A program made the translations under genes and the position numbers. A stretch of DNA of 64,000 nucleotides. Origin: Eubacteriales bacterium (GTDB lineage: Bacteria > Bacillota > Clostridia > Lachnospirales > Lachnospiraceae). The notes beneath the pieces are model-generated. The model searched no databases. It worked only from the letters and a program-made list of their open reading frames with translations, and was not told the origin of the DNA. Positions within the stretch are counted from its first letter, which is position 1. The number at the start of each line of letters is the position of its first letter. The stretch covers positions 16,849-80,848 of the forward strand of contig JAUNJN010000005.1 of assembly GCA_030533235.1 (NCBI GenBank). The letters run 5' to 3'. Shown one piece after another: positions 8,504 to 16,422 of the stretch.

Positions 8504-10051
8504 ATGGTATTAAAAGAAATAAATGAAATATCTTTTGGAGATATATCAGAAAAAAAAATAATCTGTTATGAAAAATCAGATTCATATCTTATGGAATTAA
8601 GGGAAGAGTTTCCGATATTGTATAACAATATAGAAATAATAGTTGACGATTATAAAAGAAATCAAGAAACAATTTCGATAGGTGACAATTTGGTTCCGGT
8701 GGTATCGACAGATAGACTTGGCGACATAAGCTGGGAAAATACGATTATTGTAATAACAAGCGATTACTATCAACAGGCTTATGAGGCATTATGCACTAAT
8801 GAAATCGTCCAAAATTGTATGAATACAATATTTTATTATGCTAATAAGGAAACGAAACAGGAATTGTTTTATCGTCAGAAATATAAATATGACGAACTAA
8901 GGGATTTGGTAGTGTTTCGAAGTGGGCCTCACGCTTCGGCATATGTGAAGGGTATGGATTTTTCGGATAATGCCAGGGCAGTTTTTGAATATATGATAGC
9001 AAACGGATACAACAAAAAATATGAGATTGTATGGCTGGTAAAAAATCCGGAGGAATTTGCACGATATTCAAAGTATGAAAATGTATTCTTCTATTCATTT
9101 GACTGGGTTAATTCTGATAATGAGGAAGAAAAGGATCTGTATTATGATGCGTTATTTCATGCAAAATATTTATTCTTTACTGATGCGTATGGTTTTGCCA
9201 GAAATTGTCGTAATGATCAGATTCGTGTGCAGTTATGGCATGGATGTGGGTTTAAAACAAGGACAAATTTTGTGCCTTGTGAAAAGCGATATGAAATAAA
9301 TACAGTAATAAGTGAAAAATATGCTGAAATACATGAAAAAATATATGGCTTGCGTAAAGATCAGGTTGTTGTTACCGGATATCCAAAGGAAGACTGGCTG
9401 TTTCACCCGGTGGATATAGAGATACTGCAGGAATTGGGAATTCCAAAGTCCGGTAAATATATTTTTTGGTTACCTACTTTTAGAACTGCAGTTGACAGGC
9501 TGGGACAGTTAAATGAGTTTGAGATAGAGTCACAAACCGGCTTGCCAATTTTATATGATATGAACGCTCTGACTGAAATAAATGATCTACTTAAATCACA
9601 GGAAATCACACTAGTGATTAAATTGCACCCATTTCAAAAAAGAGAGAAAATGCAATGTGATAAAATGTCGAATATTATTATGATTGACAGTGAACAGCTT
9701 GTTACGATGGATTTGCAAATTAATCAATTGCTAGGTTGGGCAGATGCCTTAATTAGCGATTATTCATCTGCAGCGATAGATTATTTGATTTTGAATCGAC
9801 CTATGGCATTTACATTAGATGATATTGAGGAATATGAAGCCGGTAGAGGATTTGTATTTGATGATATTAGAGAATGGCTTCCGGGAATGGAAGTTTTCGA
9901 CAAGGATGATTTAGTCCGATTTATAAGAGAAATTGGACAAGATATTGATTCTGCATTGAAAAAAAGAGAACGAATAAAGGCAAAGCTCCATAAGTTTTCG
10001 GATGATAAGAGTTCACTTAGAGTTTTGGAATTGCTTGGAATTCAAATGTAG
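8504..10051 (+). CDS. CDP-glycerol/CDP-polyol phosphotransferase (TagF/TarL-like)
   Basis: 515 residues. The ATG at 8504 sits behind AGAGGTG; a GTG at 8498 overlaps that site and is unlikely. An N-terminal Rossmann-like part (to about residue 120) precedes the CDP-glycerol glycerophosphotransferase domain, with LWHGCGFK, GYPKEDWLF, PTFR, KLHPF and SDYSSAAIDYLILNRP in the correct order. The two conserved His (in LWHG and KLHP) are present. Enzymes of this family transfer glycerol phosphate or ribitol phosphate from the CDP donor to build teichoic acids. Here it is 60 bp upstream of the epimerase, cytidylyltransferase and dehydrogenase genes, so a pentitol phosphate donor is the natural prediction. 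It could add one unit or a short chain. Confidence 0.88.
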   Translation: MVLKEINEISFGDISEKKIICYEKSDSYLMELREEFPILYNNIEIIVDDYKRNQETISIGDNLVPVVSTDRLGDISWENTIIVITSDYYQQAYEALCTNEIVQNCMNTIFYYANKETKQELFYRQKYKYDELRDLVVFRSGPHASAYVKGMDFSDNARAVFEYMIANGYNKKYEIVWLVKNPEEFARYSKYENVFFYSFDWVNSDNEEEKDLYYDALFHAKYLFFTDAYGFARNCRNDQIRVQLWHGCGFKTRTNFVPCEKRYEINTVISEKYAEIHEKIYGLRKDQVVVTGYPKEDWLFHPVDIEILQELGIPKSGKYIFWLPTFRTAVDRLGQLNEFEIESQTGLPILYDMNALTEINDLLKSQEITLVIKLHPFQKREKMQCDKMSNIIMIDSEQLVTMDLQINQLLGWADALISDYSSAAIDYLILNRPMAFTLDDIEEYEAGRGFVFDDIREWLPGMEVFDKDDLVRFIREIGQDIDSALKKRERIKAKLHKFSDDKSSLRVLELLGIQM

Positions 10052-10111
10052 TTTTTTTTGAAGCAGTACAAAACAGTCTATTCATACAAATGTGTAAAAG
10101 GAGTGATACTA

Positions 10112-10774
10112 ATGAAATTTGAATTAAATGCATCCATGATGTGCGCAAATTACGGACACATGGCAAAAGAAGTAAGAGATTTGGAAGAGGGTGGAATAGA
10201 TTCCTTCCATATTGATATTATGGATGGACGATATGTGCCTAATTTTGCAATGGGGCTTCATGATATGAAGTTTATTGCGAGTGCAACAACAAAACCTTTG
10301 GATGTTCATTTGATGATAGAGCATCCTAATAATCGAATTGATTTATTTTTAAGGAACCTTAGAGAAGGTGATACTGTGTACATACATCCGGAGGCAGAGT
10401 ACCATCCATCAACAACTCTTCAAAAGATTATTGATGCCGGTATGGTGCCGGGTATTGCCATAAATCCGGGGACCAGTGTGGAGACAGTGTATGAGATGCT
10501 TCGAATTGTGGATAAGGTTCTTGTTATGTCTGTAAACCCTGGTAATGCAGGTCAGATGTACAGACCGTATGTTGGACATAAGATTGATAAGTTGCTTTCC
10601 TTGAAGGATGAGATGGAATTTGAATTGTACTGGGATGGTGCATGTAGCATGAACAAAATTAAAGAATTTGCACCAAAGGGTATCAAAGGCTTTGTGCTTG
10701 GGACAACAGTGCTATTTGGAAAGGACAGACCATACCAGGATATTTTATCTGAGATAAGAAATATGGAATTCTGA
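10112..10774 (+). CDS. Ribulose-phosphate 3-epimerase family protein
   Basis: 220 residues from the ATG at 10112 (AAGGAG upstream). TIM-barrel epimerase with the catalytic set visible: H33 and D35 in FHIDIMDG, H66 in DVHLMIEHP, and D175 in YWDGAC. The VNPGNAGQ loop corresponds to the family's VnPGfgGQ. The usual VDGGI is replaced by YWDGAC and the terminal phosphate loop by VLGTTVLFG, so the enzyme is divergent from the pentose-phosphate-pathway Rpe. It may act on ribulose-5-phosphate/xylulose-5-phosphate or a related ketose phosphate (allulose-6-phosphate type). Sitting between a TagF-like transferase and a cytidylyltransferase, it probably sets the stereochemistry of a ketose phosphate destined for reduction and CDP activation. 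Confidence 0.85.
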   Translation: MKFELNASMMCANYGHMAKEVRDLEEGGIDSFHIDIMDGRYVPNFAMGLHDMKFIASATTKPLDVHLMIEHPNNRIDLFLRNLREGDTVYIHPEAEYHPSTTLQKIIDAGMVPGIAINPGTSVETVYEMLRIVDKVLVMSVNPGNAGQMYRPYVGHKIDKLLSLKDEMEFELYWDGACSMNKIKEFAPKGIKGFVLGTTVLFGKDRPYQDILSEIRNMEF

Positions 10775-10829
10775 TTATATGAAATCATGAATATGAAAGA
10801 TTGATTAACCTTGTGGGGTGGTTTGTGAC

Positions 10830-11531
10830 ATGAATGTTGCGCTTATTTTAGCAGGTGGAACCGGCAGTAGAATGCAGTCGGATACTCCTAAACAGTATTT
10901 AGAAGTCAAAGGAAAGATGCTCATTACATATTGTTTGGAAATCTTTGTACGCTCGGATGATATAGATGTTATATGGATTGTGGCAGATGTTTTTTGGCAG
11001 AAAAGAATTTTGGAAGATTTAGAAAAAAACGATATAGCTATCTTTAAAGTGAAGGGATTTTCAACTCCGGGAAAAACCAGGCAGCTTTCTATTGTAAATG
11101 GGTTAGAAGATATTAAGGCTTATTTTGAATGTGATGGTTCGGATGTAAAAGTGATGATTCATGACGCAGCCAGACCGTTGCTTAATGCTAGTCATATATC
11201 AACGTATTTTAAGGCGATGGAAGGTCATGATGGGATTATGCCGGTTCTTCCTATGAAAGATACGGTGTATATTAGTGAGAACGGGAAGGCAATTACAGGG
11301 CTTTTGAATCGTAGTCAGGTGTTTGCCGGTCAGGCCCCGGAGATTTTTGCTTTTGATAAATATTATGATGCCTGTATGAGACTTATGCCGGATGAAATAT
11401 ATGATATTAATGGTTCTACGGAACCGGCGATTCGTGCCGGAATGGACATAGTGTTGATTCATGGTGATGAGAAGAATTTCAAGATTACAACGGTTCAGGA
11501 TTTTGAAAATTTCAAAAGAGAAATTGGATAG
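10830..11531 (+). CDS. IspD/TarI-like cytidylyltransferase, probable pentitol-5-phosphate cytidylyltransferase
   Basis: 233 residues from the ATG at 10830 (GGGGTGG 8 bases before). It shows the IspD/TarI fold: CTP-binding AGGTGSRM (residues 8-15) with PKQY (20-23), the metal and substrate loop IHDAARPLL, KDTV, NRSQVFAGQAPEIF and a terminal K-I-T-x-x-x-D-F. IspD makes CDP-methylerythritol, whereas TarI and animal ISPD make CDP-ribitol from ribitol-5-phosphate. The neighbours (epimerase, polyol dehydrogenase, TagF-like and LicD-like transferases) are not isoprenoid genes, so the CDP-polyol role is preferred. The exact polyol (ribitol, arabinitol, xylitol) cannot be read from the sequence. Confidence 0.85.
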   Translation: MNVALILAGGTGSRMQSDTPKQYLEVKGKMLITYCLEIFVRSDDIDVIWIVADVFWQKRILEDLEKNDIAIFKVKGFSTPGKTRQLSIVNGLEDIKAYFECDGSDVKVMIHDAARPLLNASHISTYFKAMEGHDGIMPVLPMKDTVYISENGKAITGLLNRSQVFAGQAPEIFAFDKYYDACMRLMPDEIYDINGSTEPAIRAGMDIVLIHGDEKNFKITTVQDFENFKREIG

Positions 11532-11548
11532 TAAAATGGGGTGAGTAT

Positions 11549-12610
11549 ATGAAAGCATGGATTTTGCATGATATAAATGATTTTAAATATGGTGAAGTAC
11601 CAAAGCCTGATTTTGATGATTCAAAGGTTATTGTTAAGGTTAAGGCAGCAGGAATTTGTGGTTCAGATATACCAAGGGCTTTTGAGACAGGAGCCCATGT
11701 AAAACCATTAATTATTGGTCATGAGTTTTCGGGGCAGGTAGTAGAGACTTCTAAGGAAGATAGTCATTGGCTTGGGAAAAGAGTTGGCATTTTTCCTCTT
11801 ATTCCTTGTGAGAAATGTGTACCTTGTCGAAAGAAGCTTTATGAGATGTGCAGAAATTATAGTTATTTAGGTTCAAGATGTGATGGTGGATTTGCTGAAT
11901 ATGTTGCTGTTCCAAAGTGGAATCTTATTGAATTACCGGAGAATGTTTCTTTTGAACAGGCGGCAATGCTAGAGCCTATGGCTGTTGCGGTTCACGCCAT
12001 GAGAAAGGGATTTTCGCTTATGAATAAGTCAGAGATTGAAAATGCGAACGTAGCAGTATGTGGTCTTGGCACCATTGGACTCCTGCTTGTAATGTTTTTG
12101 AGGCAGGCCGGGGTTAAGAATATTTTAGCCATTGGAAATAAAGAATCACAAAAAATACATTTACAGGCATTAGGAATTTCTTCGGGTAATTACTGTGACT
12201 GCAGACAGGATGACGTAAAAGAATTTTTGATGGATAAGACAAATGCCAGTGGAGTAGATTTGTTTTTTGAGTGTGTTGGAAAAAATGAGACGATTTCTCA
12301 GGGCGTGGAAACGGTTACACCCGGAGGAAGTATGGTTCTGGTTGGAAATCCTTATTCTGATATGGCATTTGATAAAAACACATACTGGAAAATCCTTCGC
12401 AATCAAATCAGGATAACCGGTACATGGAATTCATCATTTACTGGGGATGGTAATGATGACTGGCATTATGTTTTGTCATCCCTTGAAAAAGGACAGATAG
12501 AACCGGAAAAGCTAATTACACATCAATTCAAATTGGAAGATTTGATGGATGGTTTTTTGATTATGAGAGATAAGCTTGAGGATTATATTAAGGTTATGGT
12601 GACTATATGA
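11549..12610 (+). CDS. Zinc-dependent polyol(-phosphate) dehydrogenase, GatD-like
   Basis: 353 residues. Medium-chain dehydrogenase with catalytic zinc ligands C37 (GICGSD), H58 and E59 (GHEFSG) and probable E142 (MLEPMAVA), the four structural zinc cysteines C87, C90, C93 and C101, and the nucleotide loop CGLGTIGLL. The pattern G-I-C-G-S-D-x-P-R-x-F-x-x-G-A-H and DGGFAEYV closely follow galactitol-1-phosphate dehydrogenase (GatD) and differ from TarJ, although TarJ does the analogous ketose-phosphate reduction for CDP-ribitol. Predicted role is reducing a pentulose-5-phosphate to the pentitol-5-phosphate used by the cytidylyltransferase 17 bp upstream. Its stop overlaps the next start (ATGA). 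Confidence 0.88.
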   Translation: MKAWILHDINDFKYGEVPKPDFDDSKVIVKVKAAGICGSDIPRAFETGAHVKPLIIGHEFSGQVVETSKEDSHWLGKRVGIFPLIPCEKCVPCRKKLYEMCRNYSYLGSRCDGGFAEYVAVPKWNLIELPENVSFEQAAMLEPMAVAVHAMRKGFSLMNKSEIENANVAVCGLGTIGLLLVMFLRQAGVKNILAIGNKESQKIHLQALGISSGNYCDCRQDDVKEFLMDKTNASGVDLFFECVGKNETISQGVETVTPGGSMVLVGNPYSDMAFDKNTYWKILRNQIRITGTWNSSFTGDGNDDWHYVLSSLEKGQIEPEKLITHQFKLEDLMDGFLIMRDKLEDYIKVMVTI

Positions 12611-13779
12611 GGATTCTTTATGTTGATTGGAATATGTATGGAAAACAGGATATCATTGATGGATTTTCAGCATTAGGACATGAGGTCATTTGCACAGATA
12701 TTCCTTTGGTTTATGAAGGTGATAGAGAAAAATTAGAAAAGCAGCTTGATACATGTGTTAAGGATTTAGGTGCTGACATTGCATTTACATCCAACTATTA
12801 CCCTGTAGTTTCAAACATATGTGAGAAATATAAAATTAAATATATTTCATGGGTGTATGATAATCCCTTGATTTCTCTGTATGATAAATCCATTGTTAAT
12901 TCCTGTAACTATGTTTTTATGTTTGACAGTGCTGAATGTAAGCGTCTGCAGAACATGGGAATATGCACTGTATTCTACATGCCTTTGGCAGTTAATCCAA
13001 AGAGGCTTGACAAGATAGAGATTACAAAGGAAGATAAGAGGCTTTTCTCAAGTGATGTCAGTATCGTTGCATCTTTATATAACGAGAAACATAATCTCTA
13101 TGATAGAATGGCACCCAAATTATCAAAATACACCAGAGGATATCTAGAAGGGTTGATGGATGTTCAAAAGTCGCTGTTTGGTGGATTTATTTTAGAAGAA
13201 CCTTTGTATAAAACAGAGATAATTTCGGATATGTACAAAGCACTTCCGTATCAGATTCCAAATGAAAGCTTTGCCTCGCAACAATATGTATATGCGAATT
13301 ATTTTCTTGCAAGAAAAACGGCGTATATGCAACGAACAGAGTATATTAGTGAATTGTCAAAATGCTTTGATATGAAAGTATATTCGGGTGGGGACTTGTC
13401 ATCAATTCCTTTGGCAAAGCATATGGGCACAGTTGATTATATGACGGACATGAATAAGGTGTTTCGTCTTAGCAAAATCAATTTGAATATTACGCTGCCT
13501 TCAATTCAAAGTGGCATTCCTCTTAGAGCAATGGACATTATGGGAAATGGCGGATTCTTACTTACAAATTACCAGAAGGATATGTTTGATTTCTTTGAGC
13601 CTGAAGTGGATTTTGTATATTACACTTCATTGGACGAGGCGAAGGAACTTATTTCATACTATCTTGAGCACGAGGATGAGCGTAAGTGTATTGCGGCAAA
13701 CGCTAAGGAAAAAATGACAAAGTATCATAGCTTTGAAGACCGTATTAAGGACACGCTTTATATTGTGGAAAACGCATAA
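12607..13779 (+). CDS. CgeB-type glycosyltransferase (DUF3880 plus GT1-like C-terminus)
   Basis: 390 residues, translationally coupled to the dehydrogenase (4-bp ATGA overlap). The N-terminus (MRILYVDWNMYGKQDIIDGF) and the segment YISWVYDNPLISLYD followed by YVFMFDSAECKRLQNMG are typical of DUF3880/CgeB proteins, and the C-terminus has the donor-binding pattern GIPLRAMDIMGNGGFLLTNY plus D-E-A-K-E-L-I-x-Y-Y-L of GT-B enzymes. CgeB-type proteins occur in spore-coat and flagellar or capsule glycosylation loci. The sugar is unknown. It is probably cytosolic, and with the GT2-TPR protein behind it would build the glycan that carries the phospho-polyol. Confidence 0.82.
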   Translation: MRILYVDWNMYGKQDIIDGFSALGHEVICTDIPLVYEGDREKLEKQLDTCVKDLGADIAFTSNYYPVVSNICEKYKIKYISWVYDNPLISLYDKSIVNSCNYVFMFDSAECKRLQNMGICTVFYMPLAVNPKRLDKIEITKEDKRLFSSDVSIVASLYNEKHNLYDRMAPKLSKYTRGYLEGLMDVQKSLFGGFILEEPLYKTEIISDMYKALPYQIPNESFASQQYVYANYFLARKTAYMQRTEYISELSKCFDMKVYSGGDLSSIPLAKHMGTVDYMTDMNKVFRLSKINLNITLPSIQSGIPLRAMDIMGNGGFLLTNYQKDMFDFFEPEVDFVYYTSLDEAKELISYYLEHEDERKCIAANAKEKMTKYHSFEDRIKDTLYIVENA

Positions 13780-13793
13780 CATGGAGGATCCAA

Positions 13794-14876
13794 ATGATTT
13801 CATTTTGTATTATCGGAAAAAATGAAGAAGCGATATTGGAGCAGTGTCTTTTGGCTCTTGTCCCATATGGGTATGAAATAGTCTTTGTGGACACAGGGTC
13901 GACAGATCGTACAAAAGAGATTGCACACAATTATACAGATAAAGTATATGATTTTGTATGGCAGGATGACTTTAGCGCTGCCAGAAATTTTTCAATCAGC
14001 AAGGCAAATAGTGAATTTATTTTACCGATTGATTGTGATGAAATTGTCGTAGAATTCGATAAGGTTAAGACGGAACAGTTGATAAAGCTGTACCCTGATA
14101 AAGTGGGGAGATTACTTATAGTTGATGATTTTTCAAGAAAAGTTGACAGTAACAGTGAAATTAGTGATAATTATGCTTCAAATGTGCGTGTAAGTCGTCT
14201 GTTCTCTAAAAATAAATTTCATTACGAGGGGAGCATACATGAACAGGTTGTACCTATAGATGGTGGGGATATTTCTACTTATAACATACCACTTAGAATG
14301 CTTCATAGCGGATACAATGGAAACGAAGAAGTTCTACGCAAGAAGGCAGAACGCAATCGTAATCTGCTATTAATTGAATATGAAAAAAGTCCGGATGATC
14401 CATATATTTTGTATCAGTTGGGACAGACATATTTTATGGAGCATGACTATGAACATGCATTGGTATATTATGACAAGATGCTTGCAATAGATGTTAATCC
14501 CCGGCTTGAATATGTTCAAAATGGTGTGGAAGCTTATGGTTATAGTCTTGTAGAAACAAAACAGTATGAAAAAGCACTGGGACTTATTGGAGTATATGAT
14601 ACGTTTGCTGTTACGGCAGATTTTATATTTCTTATGGGTCTAATATATATGTATAACGGAATGTTGGAAGAGGCTGTAGGAGAATTCCTTAAGGCTACGA
14701 AATGCAAGGAGGTAAAGGTACAGGGTACTGACAGCTTTCGTGCTTTTTACAACATAGGAGTTATCTATGAATGTGTCGGGATGATTGATGAGGCTTGTGA
14801 ATACTATAAAAAAGCAGGCGATTACGTCCGGGCAAGACAACGTTTGAGCGAGCTAAAAAAAGAATCCGCGGAATAA
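13794..14876 (+). CDS. GT2 glycosyltransferase with C-terminal TPR repeats
   Basis: 360 residues, GGAGG site before the ATG. The GT-A family 2 domain occupies about residues 1-190, with SFCIIGKNEE, FVDTGSTDRT (nucleotide-sugar Asp) and the metal site in LPIDCDEIV in place of the common D-x-D; the loop HEQV follows. Residues 200-350 are TPR helices (YILYQLGQTYFMEHDYEHAL; FYNIGVIYECVGMIDEACEY). This GT2-TPR architecture is shared with peptide/protein O- or S-glycosyltransferases such as SunS and with flagellin glycosyltransferases in Firmicutes. It is therefore the best candidate in the island for priming a protein, probably flagellin. The gene ends inside a bidirectional terminator facing the minus-strand licD gene. 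Confidence 0.88.
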   Translation: MISFCIIGKNEEAILEQCLLALVPYGYEIVFVDTGSTDRTKEIAHNYTDKVYDFVWQDDFSAARNFSISKANSEFILPIDCDEIVVEFDKVKTEQLIKLYPDKVGRLLIVDDFSRKVDSNSEISDNYASNVRVSRLFSKNKFHYEGSIHEQVVPIDGGDISTYNIPLRMLHSGYNGNEEVLRKKAERNRNLLLIEYEKSPDDPYILYQLGQTYFMEHDYEHALVYYDKMLAIDVNPRLEYVQNGVEAYGYSLVETKQYEKALGLIGVYDTFAVTADFIFLMGLIYMYNGMLEEAVGEFLKATKCKEVKVQGTDSFRAFYNIGVIYECVGMIDEACEYYKKAGDYVRARQRLSELKKESAE

Positions 14877-14905
14877 TCTATGAGGTTTTCCGTGGATTCT
14901 TTTTT
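14855..14905. terminator. Bidirectional terminator between convergent genes
   Basis: A nearly perfect stem of about 18 bp pairs AAAAAAGAATCCGCGGAA (from 14856) with TTTTCCGTGGATTCTTTTTT (14886-14905), with A-tract before and T-tract after, so it works in both directions. It overlaps the end of the GT2 gene on the plus strand and the end of the LicD gene on the minus strand. Confidence 0.88.
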
Positions 14906-15857
14906 AGTCATATAAACGGCACATTTCTTCGATTGAATGTTTCAATCCTTTTTTGAGCATAATTTCTTTCAGTCCTTGTTCCTGTTCTTTATAAAATGGG
15001 TATGTATGAATTGCTGTGCCTTTTGAAAAAGTCATATAGTCGTCATATTCGGCGGTTAATACTTCTTTGTAGCCGTTTGGAACAGGCATTTTGATGTGTT
15101 CGAATTCCATATATTCGACGTGGTCGTAGCAATCCTTATTTATTGCTTTTGATGAGTTGTCTAAAGCGTAGGTGTGCTGTATAACTTTTGGACATTCATC
15201 TTTTGAAAACATCATACACAATGAGTCATACATTCGCCATAAAATGTTGCGCAGAGAAGCATCTCTAGGTAATGTTATATCGAAAAATGCTTCAATTTCC
15301 CGGAGGGTTTTACTGTATACATTTGATTGTCTGTTGTACACAGTAAGAATATTCCATATTTTCAATAGCATATCTCTACGTTCAATTTCGTCATCGTTAT
15401 CCAGATAATAGTCTACAGGAAATATATCTACACCGATTCTGTAATACGGAAATCCATGGAATCGTTTCATGTATGAATTCATATCCCAATATTCTTCGTC
15501 TGCAATAACACGTAAGTGGTGCACGTCTCCGGCGTCCTGTAACCGTTTGGTTGTCGCATACATCCCTGTCATAACAAAACCGGCTGGTAGTTCGTTCGGA
15601 AGAAGTTCGATTAATCGATTGTAGTCCTCGCGGAGGAGACAGAAATCCATATCATCATCCCAAGGGATGAACCCTTTATGACGAACAGCGCCAAGCAAGG
15701 TTCCGCCATCCGCAAACAGCTTCAATGAATGCTTATCACATATTGTTTGCAATACTTCATATACTTCCAGCTCTGCTGCCCATGCCCGCTTCATCATCTC
15801 TGATATTTCGAAGTCACAACGAATTTCAGTTTGGAAAAATGATTTATCAAACTTCAT
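14904..15857 (-). CDS. LicD-family phosphotransferase (stand-alone)
   Basis: 317 residues, minus strand, GAGGATT ribosome site. The LicD active-site block is at residues 50-71 (DGGTLLGAVRH, then PWDDDMD), at exactly the same positions as in the fused LicD at 3765. Both also share KRAWAA-x-LEV around residue 23, so they are paralogues. The domain is single and of normal LicD length. LicD proteins transfer phosphocholine from CDP-choline, and relatives in animals (fukutin, FKRP) transfer ribitol phosphate from CDP-ribitol. With CDP-pentitol genes beside it, the second reaction is the more likely here. It lies 21 bp downstream of rpiB in a minus-strand operon. Confidence 0.9.
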   Translation of the reverse strand: MKFDKSFFQTEIRCDFEISEMMKRAWAAELEVYEVLQTICDKHSLKLFADGGTLLGAVRHKGFIPWDDDMDFCLLREDYNRLIELLPNELPAGFVMTGMYATTKRLQDAGDVHHLRVIADEEYWDMNSYMKRFHGFPYYRIGVDIFPVDYYLDNDDEIERRDMLLKIWNILTVYNRQSNVYSKTLREIEAFFDITLPRDASLRNILWRMYDSLCMMFSKDECPKVIQHTYALDNSSKAINKDCYDHVEYMEFEHIKMPVPNGYKEVLTAEYDDYMTFSKGTAIHTYPFYKEQEQGLKEIMLKKGLKHSIEEMCRLYD

Positions 15858-15878
15858 ATCTAATCCTCGTTTATCAAA

Positions 15879-16310
15879 TTAGTTATACATACTAAGTCTT
15901 CTTAAATGTCTCTCATCATTCGAGAATTCTGTATCCACAAACATATCGGTAATCATAAGCGCAAGTCCCGGTCCGGTCGTACGGGCACCGAGGCAAAGAA
16001 CGTTCGCATTGTTGTGTTCTCTTGTTGCCTGAGCGGAGAAGCAGTCGGCACAAAGCGCTGCACGAACACCCGGAACTTTGTTAGCAGCCATCGACATACC
16101 GATGCCGGTTCCGCACACAAGAATACCAAGCTCAGCCTCACCTGCTGCAACTGCCTCAGCAACCTTTTTTGCATAAACAGGATAATCGCAGGATGCTGTG
16201 CTGTCACAGCCGACATCTGTGATGTCGAAACCGCGCTCCTTTAAGTGAGCGATAATCTCGTTCTTTAAATCGAATCCGCCGTGATCACAACCGATTACTA
16301 ATTTTTTCAT
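15879..16310 (-). CDS. rpiB: Ribose-5-phosphate isomerase B
   Basis: 143 residues with the RpiB landmarks: CDHGG at 8-12, catalytic C66 in VCGTGIGMS, and the R-E-H-N-N-A-N-V-L-C-L-G-A-R block around 97-110 that holds the phosphate-binding His and Arg. It interconverts ribose-5-phosphate and ribulose-5-phosphate in the cytosol. A strong AGGAGG precedes the start. It lies between sua5 (upstream on this strand) and the stand-alone licD gene, so besides the pentose phosphate pathway it could supply pentulose phosphate to the CDP-polyol genes on the opposite strand. Confidence 0.95.
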   Translation of the reverse strand: MKKLVIGCDHGGFDLKNEIIAHLKERGFDITDVGCDSTASCDYPVYAKKVAEAVAAGEAELGILVCGTGIGMSMAANKVPGVRAALCADCFSAQATREHNNANVLCLGARTTGPGLALMITDMFVDTEFSNDERHLRRLSMYN

Positions 16311-16422
16311 GATAAAAAACCTCCTAAAAATATGAAAATAATAAATTAATACGTATGATGAAATGAAAATGTCGCATGAGCCGATGTCTGTAACAGCCGC
16401 GACTGCTTTTGGCGAAAAGACG

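Noticed and set aside
11549-12610. Calling the dehydrogenase TarJ
   Set aside because: Its N-terminal zinc region and DGGFAEYV block follow GatD, not the divergent TarJ pattern.
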